Counted from the stretch's first letter, positions 1 to 8,819 are shown. The stretch: DNA of 22,902 bases from an uncultured Bacteroides sp. (GCA_902472795.1 CABROZ010000025.1:1-22902), one strand, 5' to 3'. The notes: generated by a model not told the origin, from the sequence alone. Translations and numbers: made by a program.

Positions 1-2
1 GT

Positions 3-110
3 GAGCCGTGCAAGTGTTGCTCGCGAGCCGTGCAAGTGTTGCTCGCGAGCCGTGCAAGTGTCGCTCACGAGCCGTACAAGTGTCGCTCACGAGCCGTACA
101 AGTGTCGATG
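3..110 (+). repeat. 22-bp tandem repeat array (copy 1), upstream of the reductase promoter
   Basis: Five head-to-tail units start at 3, 25, 47, 69 and 91. Each begins GAGCCGTGCAAGTGT (GTGC becomes GTAC in the last two) and ends TGCTCGC or CGCTCAC. The last unit decays to CGATG. Unit junctions form the palindrome GCTCRCGAGC. There are no spacers. Bases 1-2 (GT) match the last two bases of units in the second array (20530-20617), so the array probably continues left of the window. The last unit ends about 38 nt before the -7 box at 150-157. The 22-bp period is close to two helical turns, so equivalent bases face the same side of the DNA, which would suit an array of protein-binding sites (inference). 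Confidence 0.9.
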
Positions 111-149
111 AAAAGCAATGCAAGCACTGATTATCTCAGTTTTTATCAC

Positions 150-157
150 TACCTTTG
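150..157 (+). promoter_or_regulatory. Bacteroides-type -7 box for the aldo/keto reductase
   Basis: TACCTTTG matches TAnnTTTG exactly. No TTTG is present at the usual -33 distance; the nearest sequence is CTGATT at about 127-132, so activation by a factor bound to the adjacent array is plausible. Initiation near 164 would give a leader of about 85 nt. The initiation region holds CAAGTGCC at 160-167 and an inverted repeat AGTGC (162-166)/GCACT (185-189). Confidence 0.6.
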
Positions 158-249
158 TACAAGTGCCTGAATGAACCCATTCGAGCACTGTAAATCCCTA
201 ACCATAAGGCTGAAATAAGATTATTCGATTCATATAAACAACAAACGAC

Positions 250-1251
250 ATGCAACCTTCCAATTATACCCCTGCCGCCAATCGCTACGAAAGCGGCATG
301 AAGTATCGTCGCTGCGGACGCAGTGGCATTCTGTTACCCGAAATTTCATTGGGACTGTGGCATAACTTCGGCGACGTTGACACGTTTGCCAACTCACAAG
401 CCATGGCACACTATGCTTTCGACCGCGGCATTACCCACTTCGACTTAGCCAATAATTACGGCCCATCTGCCGGCTCGGCAGAAGAAACGTTCGGCGCCAT
501 CATGAAAAAATCGTTCATGCCCTACCGCGACGAATTGTTTATCTCGACCAAAGCTGGACACGAGATGTGGGCAGGACCTTACGGAGACTGGGGCTCGCGC
601 AAGTCACTGATGAGCAGCCTGAATCAAAGTCTCAAGCGAATGAATCTGGAGTACGTGGATATATTCTATTCCCATCGCTACGATCCCAACACTCCACTCG
701 AAGAAACACTGCAAACCCTTGTTGACATCGTGCGTCAAGGCAAAGCCCTCTATGTAGGCATTTCAAAATATCCGGCCGACAAGGCAGCCTTTGCCTATCG
801 GTATCTGGCCGAAAGAGACGTGCACTGCCTGCTCTATCAGGGCAGATACAACCTCTTCAACCGCGAACCCGAACAAACAGGCATCCTGCAACAGGCACAA
901 GCCAACGGAACCGGCTTCATCGCCTTCTCGCCACTGGCACAGGGTCTGCTGACCGACCGCTACCTGAACGGCATCCCGAAAGATTCGCGCATCGCCCGGG
1001 GCGGTTTCCTGAAAAAAGAAGCACTGACTGAAGAAACTTTAAGAAGAATCAAGGCACTGAACGAACTGGCCGCCCGACGCGGACAAACACTGGCCGAAAT
1101 GTCGTTGGCGTGGCTGCTGAAAGACTCAACAGTCACCTCGGTCATTGTAGGCGCCAGTTCGGTCAACCAATTGGCTGACAATCTGAAGGCTCTCGAAAAC
1201 ACATCTTTCACCAGCGAAGAACTGACCCGGATTGACGAAATCCTCGCCTAA
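250..1251 (+). CDS. Aldo/keto reductase, YghZ/Kv-beta type (L-glyceraldehyde 3-phosphate reductase family)
   Basis: A 333-residue cytosolic NADPH-dependent oxidoreductase with the AKR barrel fold. The AKR catalytic tetrad is visible as D65, Y70, K101 and H142 (HFDLANNYGP, STKAGHEMW, FYSHRYD). The C-terminal cofactor-binding stretch is SVIVGASSVNQL near 298-309. Motifs such as SLGLWHNFG, FDLANNYGP and LAQGLLTDRYLNGIP closely follow E. coli YghZ, which reduces L-glyceraldehyde 3-phosphate and methylglyoxal and helps in aldehyde detoxification. Length is normal for the family. The first ATG is used; M17 is an alternative because the family similarity begins around MKYRRCG. The gene stands alone, with a promoter at 150-157 and a repeat array just upstream. 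It converges on the GH3 gene with a 28-bp gap. The family is clear; the exact substrate is not provable from sequence. Confidence 0.93.
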   Translation: MQPSNYTPAANRYESGMKYRRCGRSGILLPEISLGLWHNFGDVDTFANSQAMAHYAFDRGITHFDLANNYGPSAGSAEETFGAIMKKSFMPYRDELFISTKAGHEMWAGPYGDWGSRKSLMSSLNQSLKRMNLEYVDIFYSHRYDPNTPLEETLQTLVDIVRQGKALYVGISKYPADKAAFAYRYLAERDVHCLLYQGRYNLFNREPEQTGILQQAQANGTGFIAFSPLAQGLLTDRYLNGIPKDSRIARGGFLKKEALTEETLRRIKALNELAARRGQTLAEMSLAWLLKDSTVTSVIVGASSVNQLADNLKALENTSFTSEELTRIDEILA

Positions 1252-1279
1252 ATGGGTTTCAGCAAAAGCCCGCGCCACA

Positions 1280-4200
1280 TCACTGCTTCATCAGCGAACG
1301 GTAAATCACGTCCTGAATGCGAGTACGTATATCCAGCTTCATCAGTTTCGTATTCCATACATCGGGATAAATTCGGTTGCTGAGGAAAACGTAAACCAAC
1401 CGATTGTCCGGATCAACCCAGGCACACGTACCGGTAAAGCCCGTATGCCCATAGACGGAAGCCGGAGCCGATTTGCCGCAAGGACTCTTCTCAGGATGTC
1501 GGCTGTCGGGCTTGTCAAATCCCAATCCACGACGACTTTTTGAAGAAACGGTAGTGGTAAACAGATGACAAGTCTCGCGGCTCAGATAGCGTTTGCCGTC
1601 CAGCTCGCCACCGTTCAGCAGCATCTGGTAAATCTTTGCCACCTCGCCGGCATTAGAGAAAAGTCCGGCATTGCCCGACACTCCCCCCTGGAAAGCAGCC
1701 GACTCGTCGTGCACAAATCCGCAAAGTATCGTTTTCCGCAGGAAAGGATCGGAAGAGGAAGGCACAATCTCGCTCTTCGGCAGACGACGAAGCGGCAGAT
1801 AAGCCGTATGCGTCAATCCCATCGGAGCATAAAATTCCTGCTCCAGATAAGCATCCAACGGCATACCCGACAAAGCCTCAACCACCTGCTGAAGCACGAT
1901 GAAACCCACGCAACTGTAACGGTAGCGCTTGTCTTTCAACGTCGCGTCGGCTATCTTCTTCAGATACGTCCGTCTGAACGAGCGATCGAGCCAGAGGCTG
2001 TCGGTCACTTGCCAGGTATGAGTAGCCGTACGTACGCTGGAAACAAGCCCCGGCTTGAAACGGAAACCGGGATTGGCCCAAGTAGCAGCACCGATACGAA
2101 CAGTATGCTGCTTGTCGGCCTTCGACTTATAAAGCCCGCCCCGATAGCTGGTTTTGTCAATGGCATCCTCATAGAACAGCAAGGTGGAGGGAAGTCCCGA
2201 CTCGTGCAACAGCAATTCGCGGATAGTAATGTTCCGTTTGTCGGTATTCTTCAGAAACGGCAGAATATCGCCGATGCGGTCAGTCAGATTCAGTTTACCT
2301 TCATCGTACAGCTTCATCACGGCCAGCAGCGTAGCCGTCGTTTTGGTCAAAGAAGCAATGTCATACACATCGGTAGGCTTCACCACGACCGGATGCTCCG
2401 TATCACCGCCCTGACTCCGGCCCCATACATGCGTACCAAACGCCTTGTTATACATTTCCTGCCCGTCTTTCCATACTACGACCTGACATCCGGGGTAAGC
2501 CCCTGCACGGATACCTTCTTCGGCAATCGAATCAATAGCCGACAATATATTCGAATTCATGCCGTGCTCATCCGGAATGAAATGAGGAACAGATGTCGGG
2601 CCCACATCCACTCCGGCTCCGGCAGCAAACGAAGTACCGATACTTGCCGACAAGCGTCCATTGGCACATTCCTTCCCGTACAGGATTTTGACCACCTGCT
2701 GTTGCACATCTTCCTCGGCAGAGTGCGCCAACACCACTGCGCCGGCTCTGGCCATTGCCTGTTCCAAGGGAACCAGCTCTTTTCCGGAAACAAATGCCAG
2801 GAAGACCGTCGGGACATCAGAAACGAAATGCTCAAAAAACGATTGATAATCAGCCAGCTGACGCTCGGTGATGCAGACAAGAATACGCTTGTATTTCGCC
2901 AAAGAATCGGTCAGCTGTTTCCGGTTCTCCTCTGTCATGTCTTTCGACAAGACAAATTCTACCGGATGAGTAAACGTCCCCAATTCCTTAATAAAAGGTT
3001 TCAACGTCTTTTCATCGCCTACATGCAACACGGCTGTTTCCCGAACTACCGGATCCAACGGCAACAATCCCGTCTGATTGCCCAAAACCGTAATGGCGGC
3101 CAGGTTCAGACGCCGGATAAGGTCGCGAGTATAAGGACGATCGAGACGACTGTTCAAACCAGACAGTCGTACATACGGTCTCTTATTCAATCCCAAAACA
3201 TACTTGTAAGTCAACACCTTCCGGCATTTGGCATCGATTTCTTCGCGTGTCAGTTCGCCACGTTTCACGGCTGCCATCACGGCAGCTACTTCCTCCTTGA
3301 TGCGACGCGGCACCAACAAGAGGTCATTGCCGGCCTTCAGTGCCTGAAGGCAAAGCGTGGAGCTCTCGCCCACACCTTTCATGGCAAGCGCATCGGTAAA
3401 GACAAGTCCCTGGAACTTCAGCTCGCGCATCAGCAGATCATACACCACATTGCGCGACAACGAGGAAGGAAGTCCGTCACGCACCTCAAAAACAGGCACT
3501 TCCAGATGCCCCACCATAATGCCGCTCACACCGGCGCGGATAGCTTTCTTAAACGGATAAAGCTCCACACTGTCCAGCCGTTCCCGACTGAAGGGCAATA
3601 ACGGTAATGCCTCGTGCGAATCGGTATCCGTATCCCCATGACCCGGGAAATGTTTGCAAACCGACAATACCCCACCGGCTTCAAGCCCCGTAGCATAAGC
3701 AATCACCTTACTTGCCACATTCACCGGACTTTCACCGAACGAACGTATATTAATTACCGGATTCTCCGGATTGATATTGACGTCCGCCACTGGAGCAAAG
3801 TTAACCTGTACCCCCAACTCGCGGCACTGCCGGGCTACTTCACGACCGTATTCATAAATCAGACTGTCGTCCTGAATACATCCCAATATCATATTCTTCG
3901 GAAACGATGGTGTATCACGCAAGCGCATGGCCAATCCCCACTCACCGTCGAAAGTCATCAGCAACGGGACTTCAGCCATCCGCTGGGCTTCATTGGTCAG
4001 CGTCACCTGATTTTGTATCTGTCCGCCCGAGAACAACAACCCTCCTACCTTGTAATCCTTCACCACCTTACGCAACAATTCCCTGTTCTTCTTCGTAGGC
4101 TGAGGTGCAATGGTATAGATAAACAACTGTCCGATCCGTTCTTCCAGACTCAGTTCCTCCATCACAGAGTCCACCCATTGCCGACAACACACATCGTCCG

Positions 4201-4333
4201 AAAACGGACGCACCATCAACGGTTCTACCGGCGACGTCGGTTCCGGCGGAAGAAGAGAACGGTTCCAATCCGGAGCCACATGAGAACTACAGATGATAAA
4301 AATCAGAAATAACAAAGACAATCGTTTCATCAT
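1280..4333 (-). CDS. GH3 beta-N-acetylglucosaminidase (NagZ-like) fused to a class C beta-lactamase-like serine hydrolase
   Basis: A 1017-residue exported two-domain protein. Residues 1-20 form a hydrophobic signal sequence. Residues 50-385 are a GH3 domain with the NagZ motif KHFPGHGDTDTDSH at 227-240 (dyad D238/H240), substrate-binding D129 and predicted nucleophile D314 in VFTDALAM. GH3 enzymes with this dyad remove N-acetylglucosamine from muropeptides. Residues 400-580 resemble the GH3 C-terminal alpha/beta domain. Residues 600-1017 are a beta-lactamase/esterase-like domain with SLTK at 661-664 (S661, K664), YSC at 806-808 and HTG at 963-965. The second motif has Cys where YxN is usual. 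The serine hydrolase half could be a D-Ala-directed peptidase or esterase; no resistance role is implied. The gene is last in a minus-strand cluster, 93 bp after its degenerate paralogue. MM at the start leaves a one-codon ambiguity. Confidence 0.92.
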   Translation of the reverse strand: MMKRLSLLFLIFIICSSHVAPDWNRSLLPPEPTSPVEPLMVRPFSDDVCCRQWVDSVMEELSLEERIGQLFIYTIAPQPTKKNRELLRKVVKDYKVGGLLFSGGQIQNQVTLTNEAQRMAEVPLLMTFDGEWGLAMRLRDTPSFPKNMILGCIQDDSLIYEYGREVARQCRELGVQVNFAPVADVNINPENPVINIRSFGESPVNVASKVIAYATGLEAGGVLSVCKHFPGHGDTDTDSHEALPLLPFSRERLDSVELYPFKKAIRAGVSGIMVGHLEVPVFEVRDGLPSSLSRNVVYDLLMRELKFQGLVFTDALAMKGVGESSTLCLQALKAGNDLLLVPRRIKEEVAAVMAAVKRGELTREEIDAKCRKVLTYKYVLGLNKRPYVRLSGLNSRLDRPYTRDLIRRLNLAAITVLGNQTGLLPLDPVVRETAVLHVGDEKTLKPFIKELGTFTHPVEFVLSKDMTEENRKQLTDSLAKYKRILVCITERQLADYQSFFEHFVSDVPTVFLAFVSGKELVPLEQAMARAGAVVLAHSAEEDVQQQVVKILYGKECANGRLSASIGTSFAAGAGVDVGPTSVPHFIPDEHGMNSNILSAIDSIAEEGIRAGAYPGCQVVVWKDGQEMYNKAFGTHVWGRSQGGDTEHPVVVKPTDVYDIASLTKTTATLLAVMKLYDEGKLNLTDRIGDILPFLKNTDKRNITIRELLLHESGLPSTLLFYEDAIDKTSYRGGLYKSKADKQHTVRIGAATWANPGFRFKPGLVSSVRTATHTWQVTDSLWLDRSFRRTYLKKIADATLKDKRYRYSCVGFIVLQQVVEALSGMPLDAYLEQEFYAPMGLTHTAYLPLRRLPKSEIVPSSSDPFLRKTILCGFVHDESAAFQGGVSGNAGLFSNAGEVAKIYQMLLNGGELDGKRYLSRETCHLFTTTVSSKSRRGLGFDKPDSRHPEKSPCGKSAPASVYGHTGFTGTCAWVDPDNRLVYVFLSNRIYPDVWNTKLMKLDIRTRIQDVIYRSLMKQ

Positions 4334-4426
4334 AAATCAATCAGGTTATAATTCACAGCCGCCATCCGAGGCCATCCCGTCCTGCGGCATTCATTCTAAT
4401 CAGTCACATACCCAGCCCATTGCTGC

Positions 4427-7003
4427 CTATTTTTTCAGACTCTGATAAATCAGTTCCTGAATCTGCTCGCGAATATCCAGATCACCCAATTTTGTATTCC
4501 AGGGGTTCGGACACAAGCTGTTACTCAGGAAAACATATACCAACTTGTTCTCAGGGTCGGCCCAGGCACACGTTCCGGTAGAACCGGCATGCCCATACAC
4601 CGATGCCGGCGTAGAGAGCGAACAAGGGCTACGCAAAGCGATGGAAGCATCGGGATGGTCGAAGCCTAATCCGCGACGACTCAGTTTTGACGTTTCCGTT
4701 GTAAACAGACGACAGGTCTGCTCGCTCAGAAAACGCTTTCCATTCCATACACCTCCATTCAGCAACATCTGAAAAACGGCAGCCACTTCGCCAGCCGTCG
4801 AAAACAATCCAGCATTTCCCGATACACCTCCCATACAGGCGGCAGCCTTATCATACACATATCCGCACAGGTCCTGACGACAAAAGAAGTCATTAAAAGC
4901 TGTCGGCATCACTTCTGCTTTGCCATAACGCGAAAGTGGCAGATACATCGTACGCTGCAACCCCATCGGCGCATAAAATTCCTTAGCTACATACAAGTCC
5001 AAAGGCAATTGTACCACCGACTCAACCACTTGCTGCAACAAGATTCCTCCCAGATTACTGTAAACGTAATGCCGCCCTATCAGGTCACTTTTGGCTATCA
5101 TCTGAAGAATAGTGCTTTTGAAACTTTTGTTTAACCACAACCCATCAGCCACTTGCAAGGTATGCGAAGCGGTTCGCGAAGCCGACATCAGCCCTTTTTT
5201 GAATTTAAAATCCGTACAGAAATAGCTGTGTTCGCTCACCTGCGTCCGATGCCACTCGTCAGCCCAACTTTGCGCATACGGTCCGTGCACCGAATGAGGG
5301 TCGATAGCCTCGATATAGAAACGTAAATGGGGAGCCAATCCGGCTTCATGAAACAGAACATCGCGTATGGTCATGTTACGTTTATTGCTATTCCGCAAAA
5401 AAGGAAGATAGGAAGACACTTTAGCATCCAGCTTCAACCGTCCTTCATCGTACAATTTCATCACCGCCAACACGGTAGCCATCGGCATGCTCAAAGCTCC
5501 CAAATCGAACATATCGGTGGGACGGACCGATGTCGTATCCTGTTCGGAATGCGTTCCAAAGCCCTTGTCGTAAATCGTTTTGCCATCCTTCAGAACCAGA
5601 ATCCGACAACCCGGATAGACATTCTTTTCCAATCCGCTTCGGGCTATCTTATCAATCTGCTGCAAGACGTATGACTTCATGCCCATGTCTTCGGGCAACA
5701 TGCGAGTCGGCTTCATGCCCGGTACTATGTCGCAACCTGCCCCAACCGGAAAAGTCTGTCCGATGTTTGCAAACAGCCAGCCTGTCGCCGACTCCTTGGC
5801 AAACAACACATCAGCAACATACTGCTGTATATCCGCTTCTGCCGAATGCCCCAGAACCAATGCACTGGATCGTGCCAACACCTGTTCTAACATATAGGTT
5901 GACTGAAACGGAGCAAAAAGAGCATAAACCAACGGAGCTTTCAGTTCAAGGCTTTCCAAAAAATTCTGCACTTGCGGTCCCAATATCTGCAACCCCGTCC
6001 CTGTTATGCTGACTATTACTCGACGGAAAGGCTGTAGCAATTGCCTGAGTGATTCACATGCTTCAGCATCGGCATCGGCCGCTAACTGATAACGTACAAA
6101 ATCAGTATGGCTTTTTAAGCTTTCTACAAAAACAGAATCTCTCCCAACTTCACCTATACTCAACACAGCAATACCTTCTTCAGCCGGAGCAAACGGTAAA
6201 ATGCCAAAATAATTGCTAGCCACCGTCACAGCAGCCTTCCGCAGCCTGGCAGCCAAGTCCTGTGCAGCTTCTGTATGAATGCGATAACTGATACCGCTAA
6301 CCTGCAATTGCGGTTGCTTGCCACGCAAGCCCAATACGTATTTACGCTCCAACACCTTCCGGCAACGTTTTTCCAATTCCGTATCTGTCAATTTACCCGA
6401 ATCCAGTTCTTCCATCAGTTCCGCATGTTCGCGCAAAGCGTTTCCATACGATACGATCATTCCATCCAAAAATCGGGTACCCTTCAATTCTGCAGGCAGA
6501 ATGTCTCCAAACATACCCAATTCTCTTAATTCACGAACGGCTTCGACCTGATATTCCTTCATCAATACGGTATCATTCATACATTGCAAAGCTGCTTCAT
6601 TGGGGAAAACAGGTACCCCCGAAAGTCGATCCGACAATCGCCTGCCTCGCGTTGTTATCAGTAAAGGCACCTCAGATGCCTTCTGGACCAAATTCGTCAA
6701 AATGGCTTGTTCCTCAGGGGTTCCCCCATCGAAGACCAAGCCTCCTATTTTATACTTCTTGACTAAGGCCTTAAGTATCTTCTTATTTGACCGACTCGCC
6801 TGAGCAGGCAAAGTAGCAACCAGCAATTGCCCCATTCTTTCATACCTGGTCAATCGAGAATACACCGAATCGACCCATTGCTTGCATGCCTCATCGACCT
6901 CAACATCTGTTGTTACGGCAACATCCTGTGCAGAAACAGGTAAAAGGTACGCACCTACAAGCAACCAGACGGTCAACAACCCATATTTCAGAAAAAGCTT
7001 CAT
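4427..7003 (-). CDS. Degenerate paralogue of the NagZ/beta-lactamase fusion, predicted catalytically inactive
   Basis: An intact 858-residue reading frame from ATG 7003 (a TTG at 7012 would add three residues, numbering below counts from the TTG). It aligns with the downstream 1017-residue protein over both ends (SVPLLITT, CRKVLERKYVLGL, VMKLYDEGRLKL, YAPMGL, GLGFDHPD). Around residue 168, just after RELRELG, about 155 residues of the GH3 barrel are missing, including the whole KHFPGHGDTDTDSH motif and the nucleophile region. The substrate Asp is also absent (TTRGRR where the paralogue has TFDGEWG). In the serine hydrolase domain SLTK is replaced by ALSM (506-509), removing both nucleophile and lysine; YSN (651-653) remains and HTG is HAG (808-810). 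A signal peptide ending around VSA (26-28) is kept. The maintained long frame suggests a binding, scaffolding or regulatory role rather than a pseudogene (inference). It lies 37 bp downstream of the metallophosphatase gene. Confidence 0.88.
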   Translation of the reverse strand: MKLFLKYGLLTVWLLVGAYLLPVSAQDVAVTTDVEVDEACKQWVDSVYSRLTRYERMGQLLVATLPAQASRSNKKILKALVKKYKIGGLVFDGGTPEEQAILTNLVQKASEVPLLITTRGRRLSDRLSGVPVFPNEAALQCMNDTVLMKEYQVEAVRELRELGMFGDILPAELKGTRFLDGMIVSYGNALREHAELMEELDSGKLTDTELEKRCRKVLERKYVLGLRGKQPQLQVSGISYRIHTEAAQDLAARLRKAAVTVASNYFGILPFAPAEEGIAVLSIGEVGRDSVFVESLKSHTDFVRYQLAADADAEACESLRQLLQPFRRVIVSITGTGLQILGPQVQNFLESLELKAPLVYALFAPFQSTYMLEQVLARSSALVLGHSAEADIQQYVADVLFAKESATGWLFANIGQTFPVGAGCDIVPGMKPTRMLPEDMGMKSYVLQQIDKIARSGLEKNVYPGCRILVLKDGKTIYDKGFGTHSEQDTTSVRPTDMFDLGALSMPMATVLAVMKLYDEGRLKLDAKVSSYLPFLRNSNKRNMTIRDVLFHEAGLAPHLRFYIEAIDPHSVHGPYAQSWADEWHRTQVSEHSYFCTDFKFKKGLMSASRTASHTLQVADGLWLNKSFKSTILQMIAKSDLIGRHYVYSNLGGILLQQVVESVVQLPLDLYVAKEFYAPMGLQRTMYLPLSRYGKAEVMPTAFNDFFCRQDLCGYVYDKAAACMGGVSGNAGLFSTAGEVAAVFQMLLNGGVWNGKRFLSEQTCRLFTTETSKLSRRGLGFDHPDASIALRSPCSLSTPASVYGHAGSTGTCAWADPENKLVYVFLSNSLCPNPWNTKLGDLDIREQIQELIYQSLKK

Positions 7004-7040
7004 TGTTATCAACGACCTCTCTTATATAATATTCAAAACA

Positions 7041-7892
7041 TCATTTTGTGTCCAAAGTCAGTTTCATCTTTCCGACATATACTCCGCTCTTTCCAACGTG
7101 CATAATGGGAACATTCTTCCCGTCAGCATTCTGATAGACAGCAGGCTGTTCCATATTGGTATGAGTATGTCCTCCTAAAATAATATCAATATTACGGGTT
7201 TTGGCTACAAGATTGTTGTCATACTCTTCCGAAGCATCAGCACCTGGCTGAATTCCTAAATGCGAAAGACAGACTACAACATCGCAATGCTCCTTTTCCT
7301 TCAGTAAATCAGCCATCTGTTGGGCAGTAGCTACAGGATCCTTATAGACCACACCTTCACACTTATCCGCCTGAACCAATCCCTCCAACTTCGGACTAAT
7401 ACCGAACACACCTATTCTCAATCCACTGCGTTCAAGAACGACATAAGGTTTAACAATGCCTTCGAGTACCGTTCCCTTCACCTCGTAATTGGCACAAACG
7501 ACTGGAAAATCAGCCATTCGGAACAGACGCGCCATATTCTCGAGACCAAAATCAAATTCGTGGTTGCCGATAGTCATGGCATCATACTTCATCAGGTTCA
7601 TGGCTTTTATTTCCACTTCTCCTTTAAAAAGGTTATAATAAGGTGTACCCTGCGAGATGTCACCACAATCGAATAAGAGTACATCAGGGTGTTCATTCCT
7701 GAAATCCTTTACAAACGTAGCCCTACGAACAACCCCTCCCATACCGGCAGCCGGATCGGCAGTTTGAGCCGGAATGGGTTCAATACGACTGTGCGTATCA
7801 CTTGTCTGGAGAATATACAATTCCTTTTGCTGTGCCGACGCACTACCGGCCATGAGAGCAAACAACAGACCGATTATGTATAAACGCTTCAT
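7041..7892 (-). CDS. Secreted metallophosphatase, catalytic half of a split 5'-nucleotidase
   Basis: A 283-residue protein with a signal peptide (cleavage likely after ASA at 18-20) and a calcineurin-like metallophosphoesterase domain. All metal-site motifs are present: SDTH (D32, H34), DCGD (D75-D78), GNHE (N110, H111), H211 in CLSHLG and GGHTHT (H242, H244). This matches the N-terminal domain of UshA-type 5'-nucleotidases, which hydrolyse periplasmic nucleotides or nucleotide sugars with two metal ions. The substrate-binding C-terminal domain is absent; it is encoded by the preceding gene at 7990-8760. The 97-bp gap and shared strand suggest cotranscription. The two products probably assemble, or act sequentially, in the periplasm (inference). 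Confidence 0.92.
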   Translation of the reverse strand: MKRLYIIGLLFALMAGSASAQQKELYILQTSDTHSRIEPIPAQTADPAAGMGGVVRRATFVKDFRNEHPDVLLFDCGDISQGTPYYNLFKGEVEIKAMNLMKYDAMTIGNHEFDFGLENMARLFRMADFPVVCANYEVKGTVLEGIVKPYVVLERSGLRIGVFGISPKLEGLVQADKCEGVVYKDPVATAQQMADLLKEKEHCDVVVCLSHLGIQPGADASEEYDNNLVAKTRNIDIILGGHTHTNMEQPAVYQNADGKNVPIMHVGKSGVYVGKMKLTLDTK

Positions 7893-7989
7893 ACGAAAAA
7901 TCTAAATTAATATAAATATATATCATTAAATTCAGCCAATACAGTGGCATTGGATATCTTAAAAAAACAGGGATGTATTACTTATGTCG

Positions 7990-8760
7990 TCACTTCTTTA
8001 CAACAATCCGTCCTTCCATACGCGAGGTGATTGCCTTTCCGGCGGCAGTCTGTTTCTCTACATATTTCATAAAGAGATCACGCAACCTTACATCCTCGGG
8101 GCATTCACGTTTCTCAGCTTGTATCAGTGCCGTCATACCGTCGTTCCCCTCCGCCAGATAGTCGATAGTGGCTATTGTGTACATCTTGTTATCTTCTACA
8201 GTCTGACCGGCAATCGTTCCGTTCAGCAATTTACCTTCGGGAGTGATTTCCAGACGTATTCCACTGACTCCTTCTCCACCACGGGATGCAATATTTTCGA
8301 ACAACTGTTTCAAATAAACGCCCTTGATTGTAAGTACGCATAGCGCATTTTCAAAAGGTAATATTTCGTAAATTTCAGCGCATGTAACAGGCCCTTGTGT
8401 CAACACACTGCGTAAGCCGCCTATATTGACAAGTCCCATATCAGCCGGCTTTCCCAACACTTGCACTGCCGATTCACGCAAAACATCAGCTACCAGATTC
8501 GACAAAAGATCCTCCGGACGTTTGCGATCCATCGACACATCTGCCGTACCTACTACCCGATACATAATACTATCCACCGTTTTCTTATAAGGAGCGAGCA
8601 ATGCCATTGCTTCCGCATCCGGATGTGTATCCCACGATGAATTGATTGCTACCCTTTCCCCCTCTACTTTCGTCACTTCGTAAGCAGAATGGCAGGACAC
8701 TAAAAAAAAGGCAGTACCCAGCACTGCTCCCAAAACAAACTTAAAATAATTCTTTTTCAT
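7990..8760 (-). CDS. Lipoprotein with 5'-nucleotidase C-terminal domain only
   Basis: A 256-residue predicted lipoprotein: hydrophobic residues 8-20 followed by lipobox LVSC with C23. Residues 65-235 match the 5'-nucleotidase C-terminal (substrate-binding) domain, seen in VNIGGLRSVL (111-120), ITYEILPFEN-like AEIYEILPFENAL (128-140), the KGVYLKQLFE segment (146-155) and TIDYLAEGNDG (198-208). These segments supply the nucleobase-stacking and specificity elements in UshA. No metallophosphatase motif is present, so it cannot hydrolyse alone. The catalytic half lies directly downstream with its own signal peptide, giving a split enzyme with reversed domain order on the chromosome. It is the first gene of the cluster, with a candidate promoter at 8820-8827. 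Lipid anchoring could hold the soluble catalytic partner at the membrane (inference). Confidence 0.9.
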   Translation of the reverse strand: MKKNYFKFVLGAVLGTAFFLVSCHSAYEVTKVEGERVAINSSWDTHPDAEAMALLAPYKKTVDSIMYRVVGTADVSMDRKRPEDLLSNLVADVLRESAVQVLGKPADMGLVNIGGLRSVLTQGPVTCAEIYEILPFENALCVLTIKGVYLKQLFENIASRGGEGVSGIRLEITPEGKLLNGTIAGQTVEDNKMYTIATIDYLAEGNDGMTALIQAEKRECPEDVRLRDLFMKYVEKQTAAGKAITSRMEGRIVVKK

Positions 8761-8819
8761 CCGTTTTCTGTTTTATGAATATCTGCGGGACAGACATACT
8801 CTCTGTACCTTTGTAGCTA

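Noticed and set aside
1..112. CRISPR array
   Set aside because: Units are contiguous 22-bp repeats with no variable spacers, and no cas genes are near.
1254..1272. Terminator hairpin between the reductase and the GH3 gene
   Set aside because: GGGTTT and AAAAGCCC pair only with a bulge, and no T-run follows on either strand.
1565..3601. 678-residue open frame on the plus strand
   Set aside because: It lies antisense inside the GH3/beta-lactamase gene, has low-complexity composition (many Arg, His, Gln) and shows no domain; it is a shadow of the real gene.
4427..7003. Pseudogene call for the degenerate paralogue
   Set aside because: Active-site loss is clear, but the frame is open for 858 codons with signal peptide and domain ends kept, so it is reported as a coding gene.
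7041..8760. A single 5'-nucleotidase gene broken by a frameshift
   Set aside because: The C-terminal domain is encoded upstream of the N-terminal one and each part has its own export signal, so it is not a broken gene.
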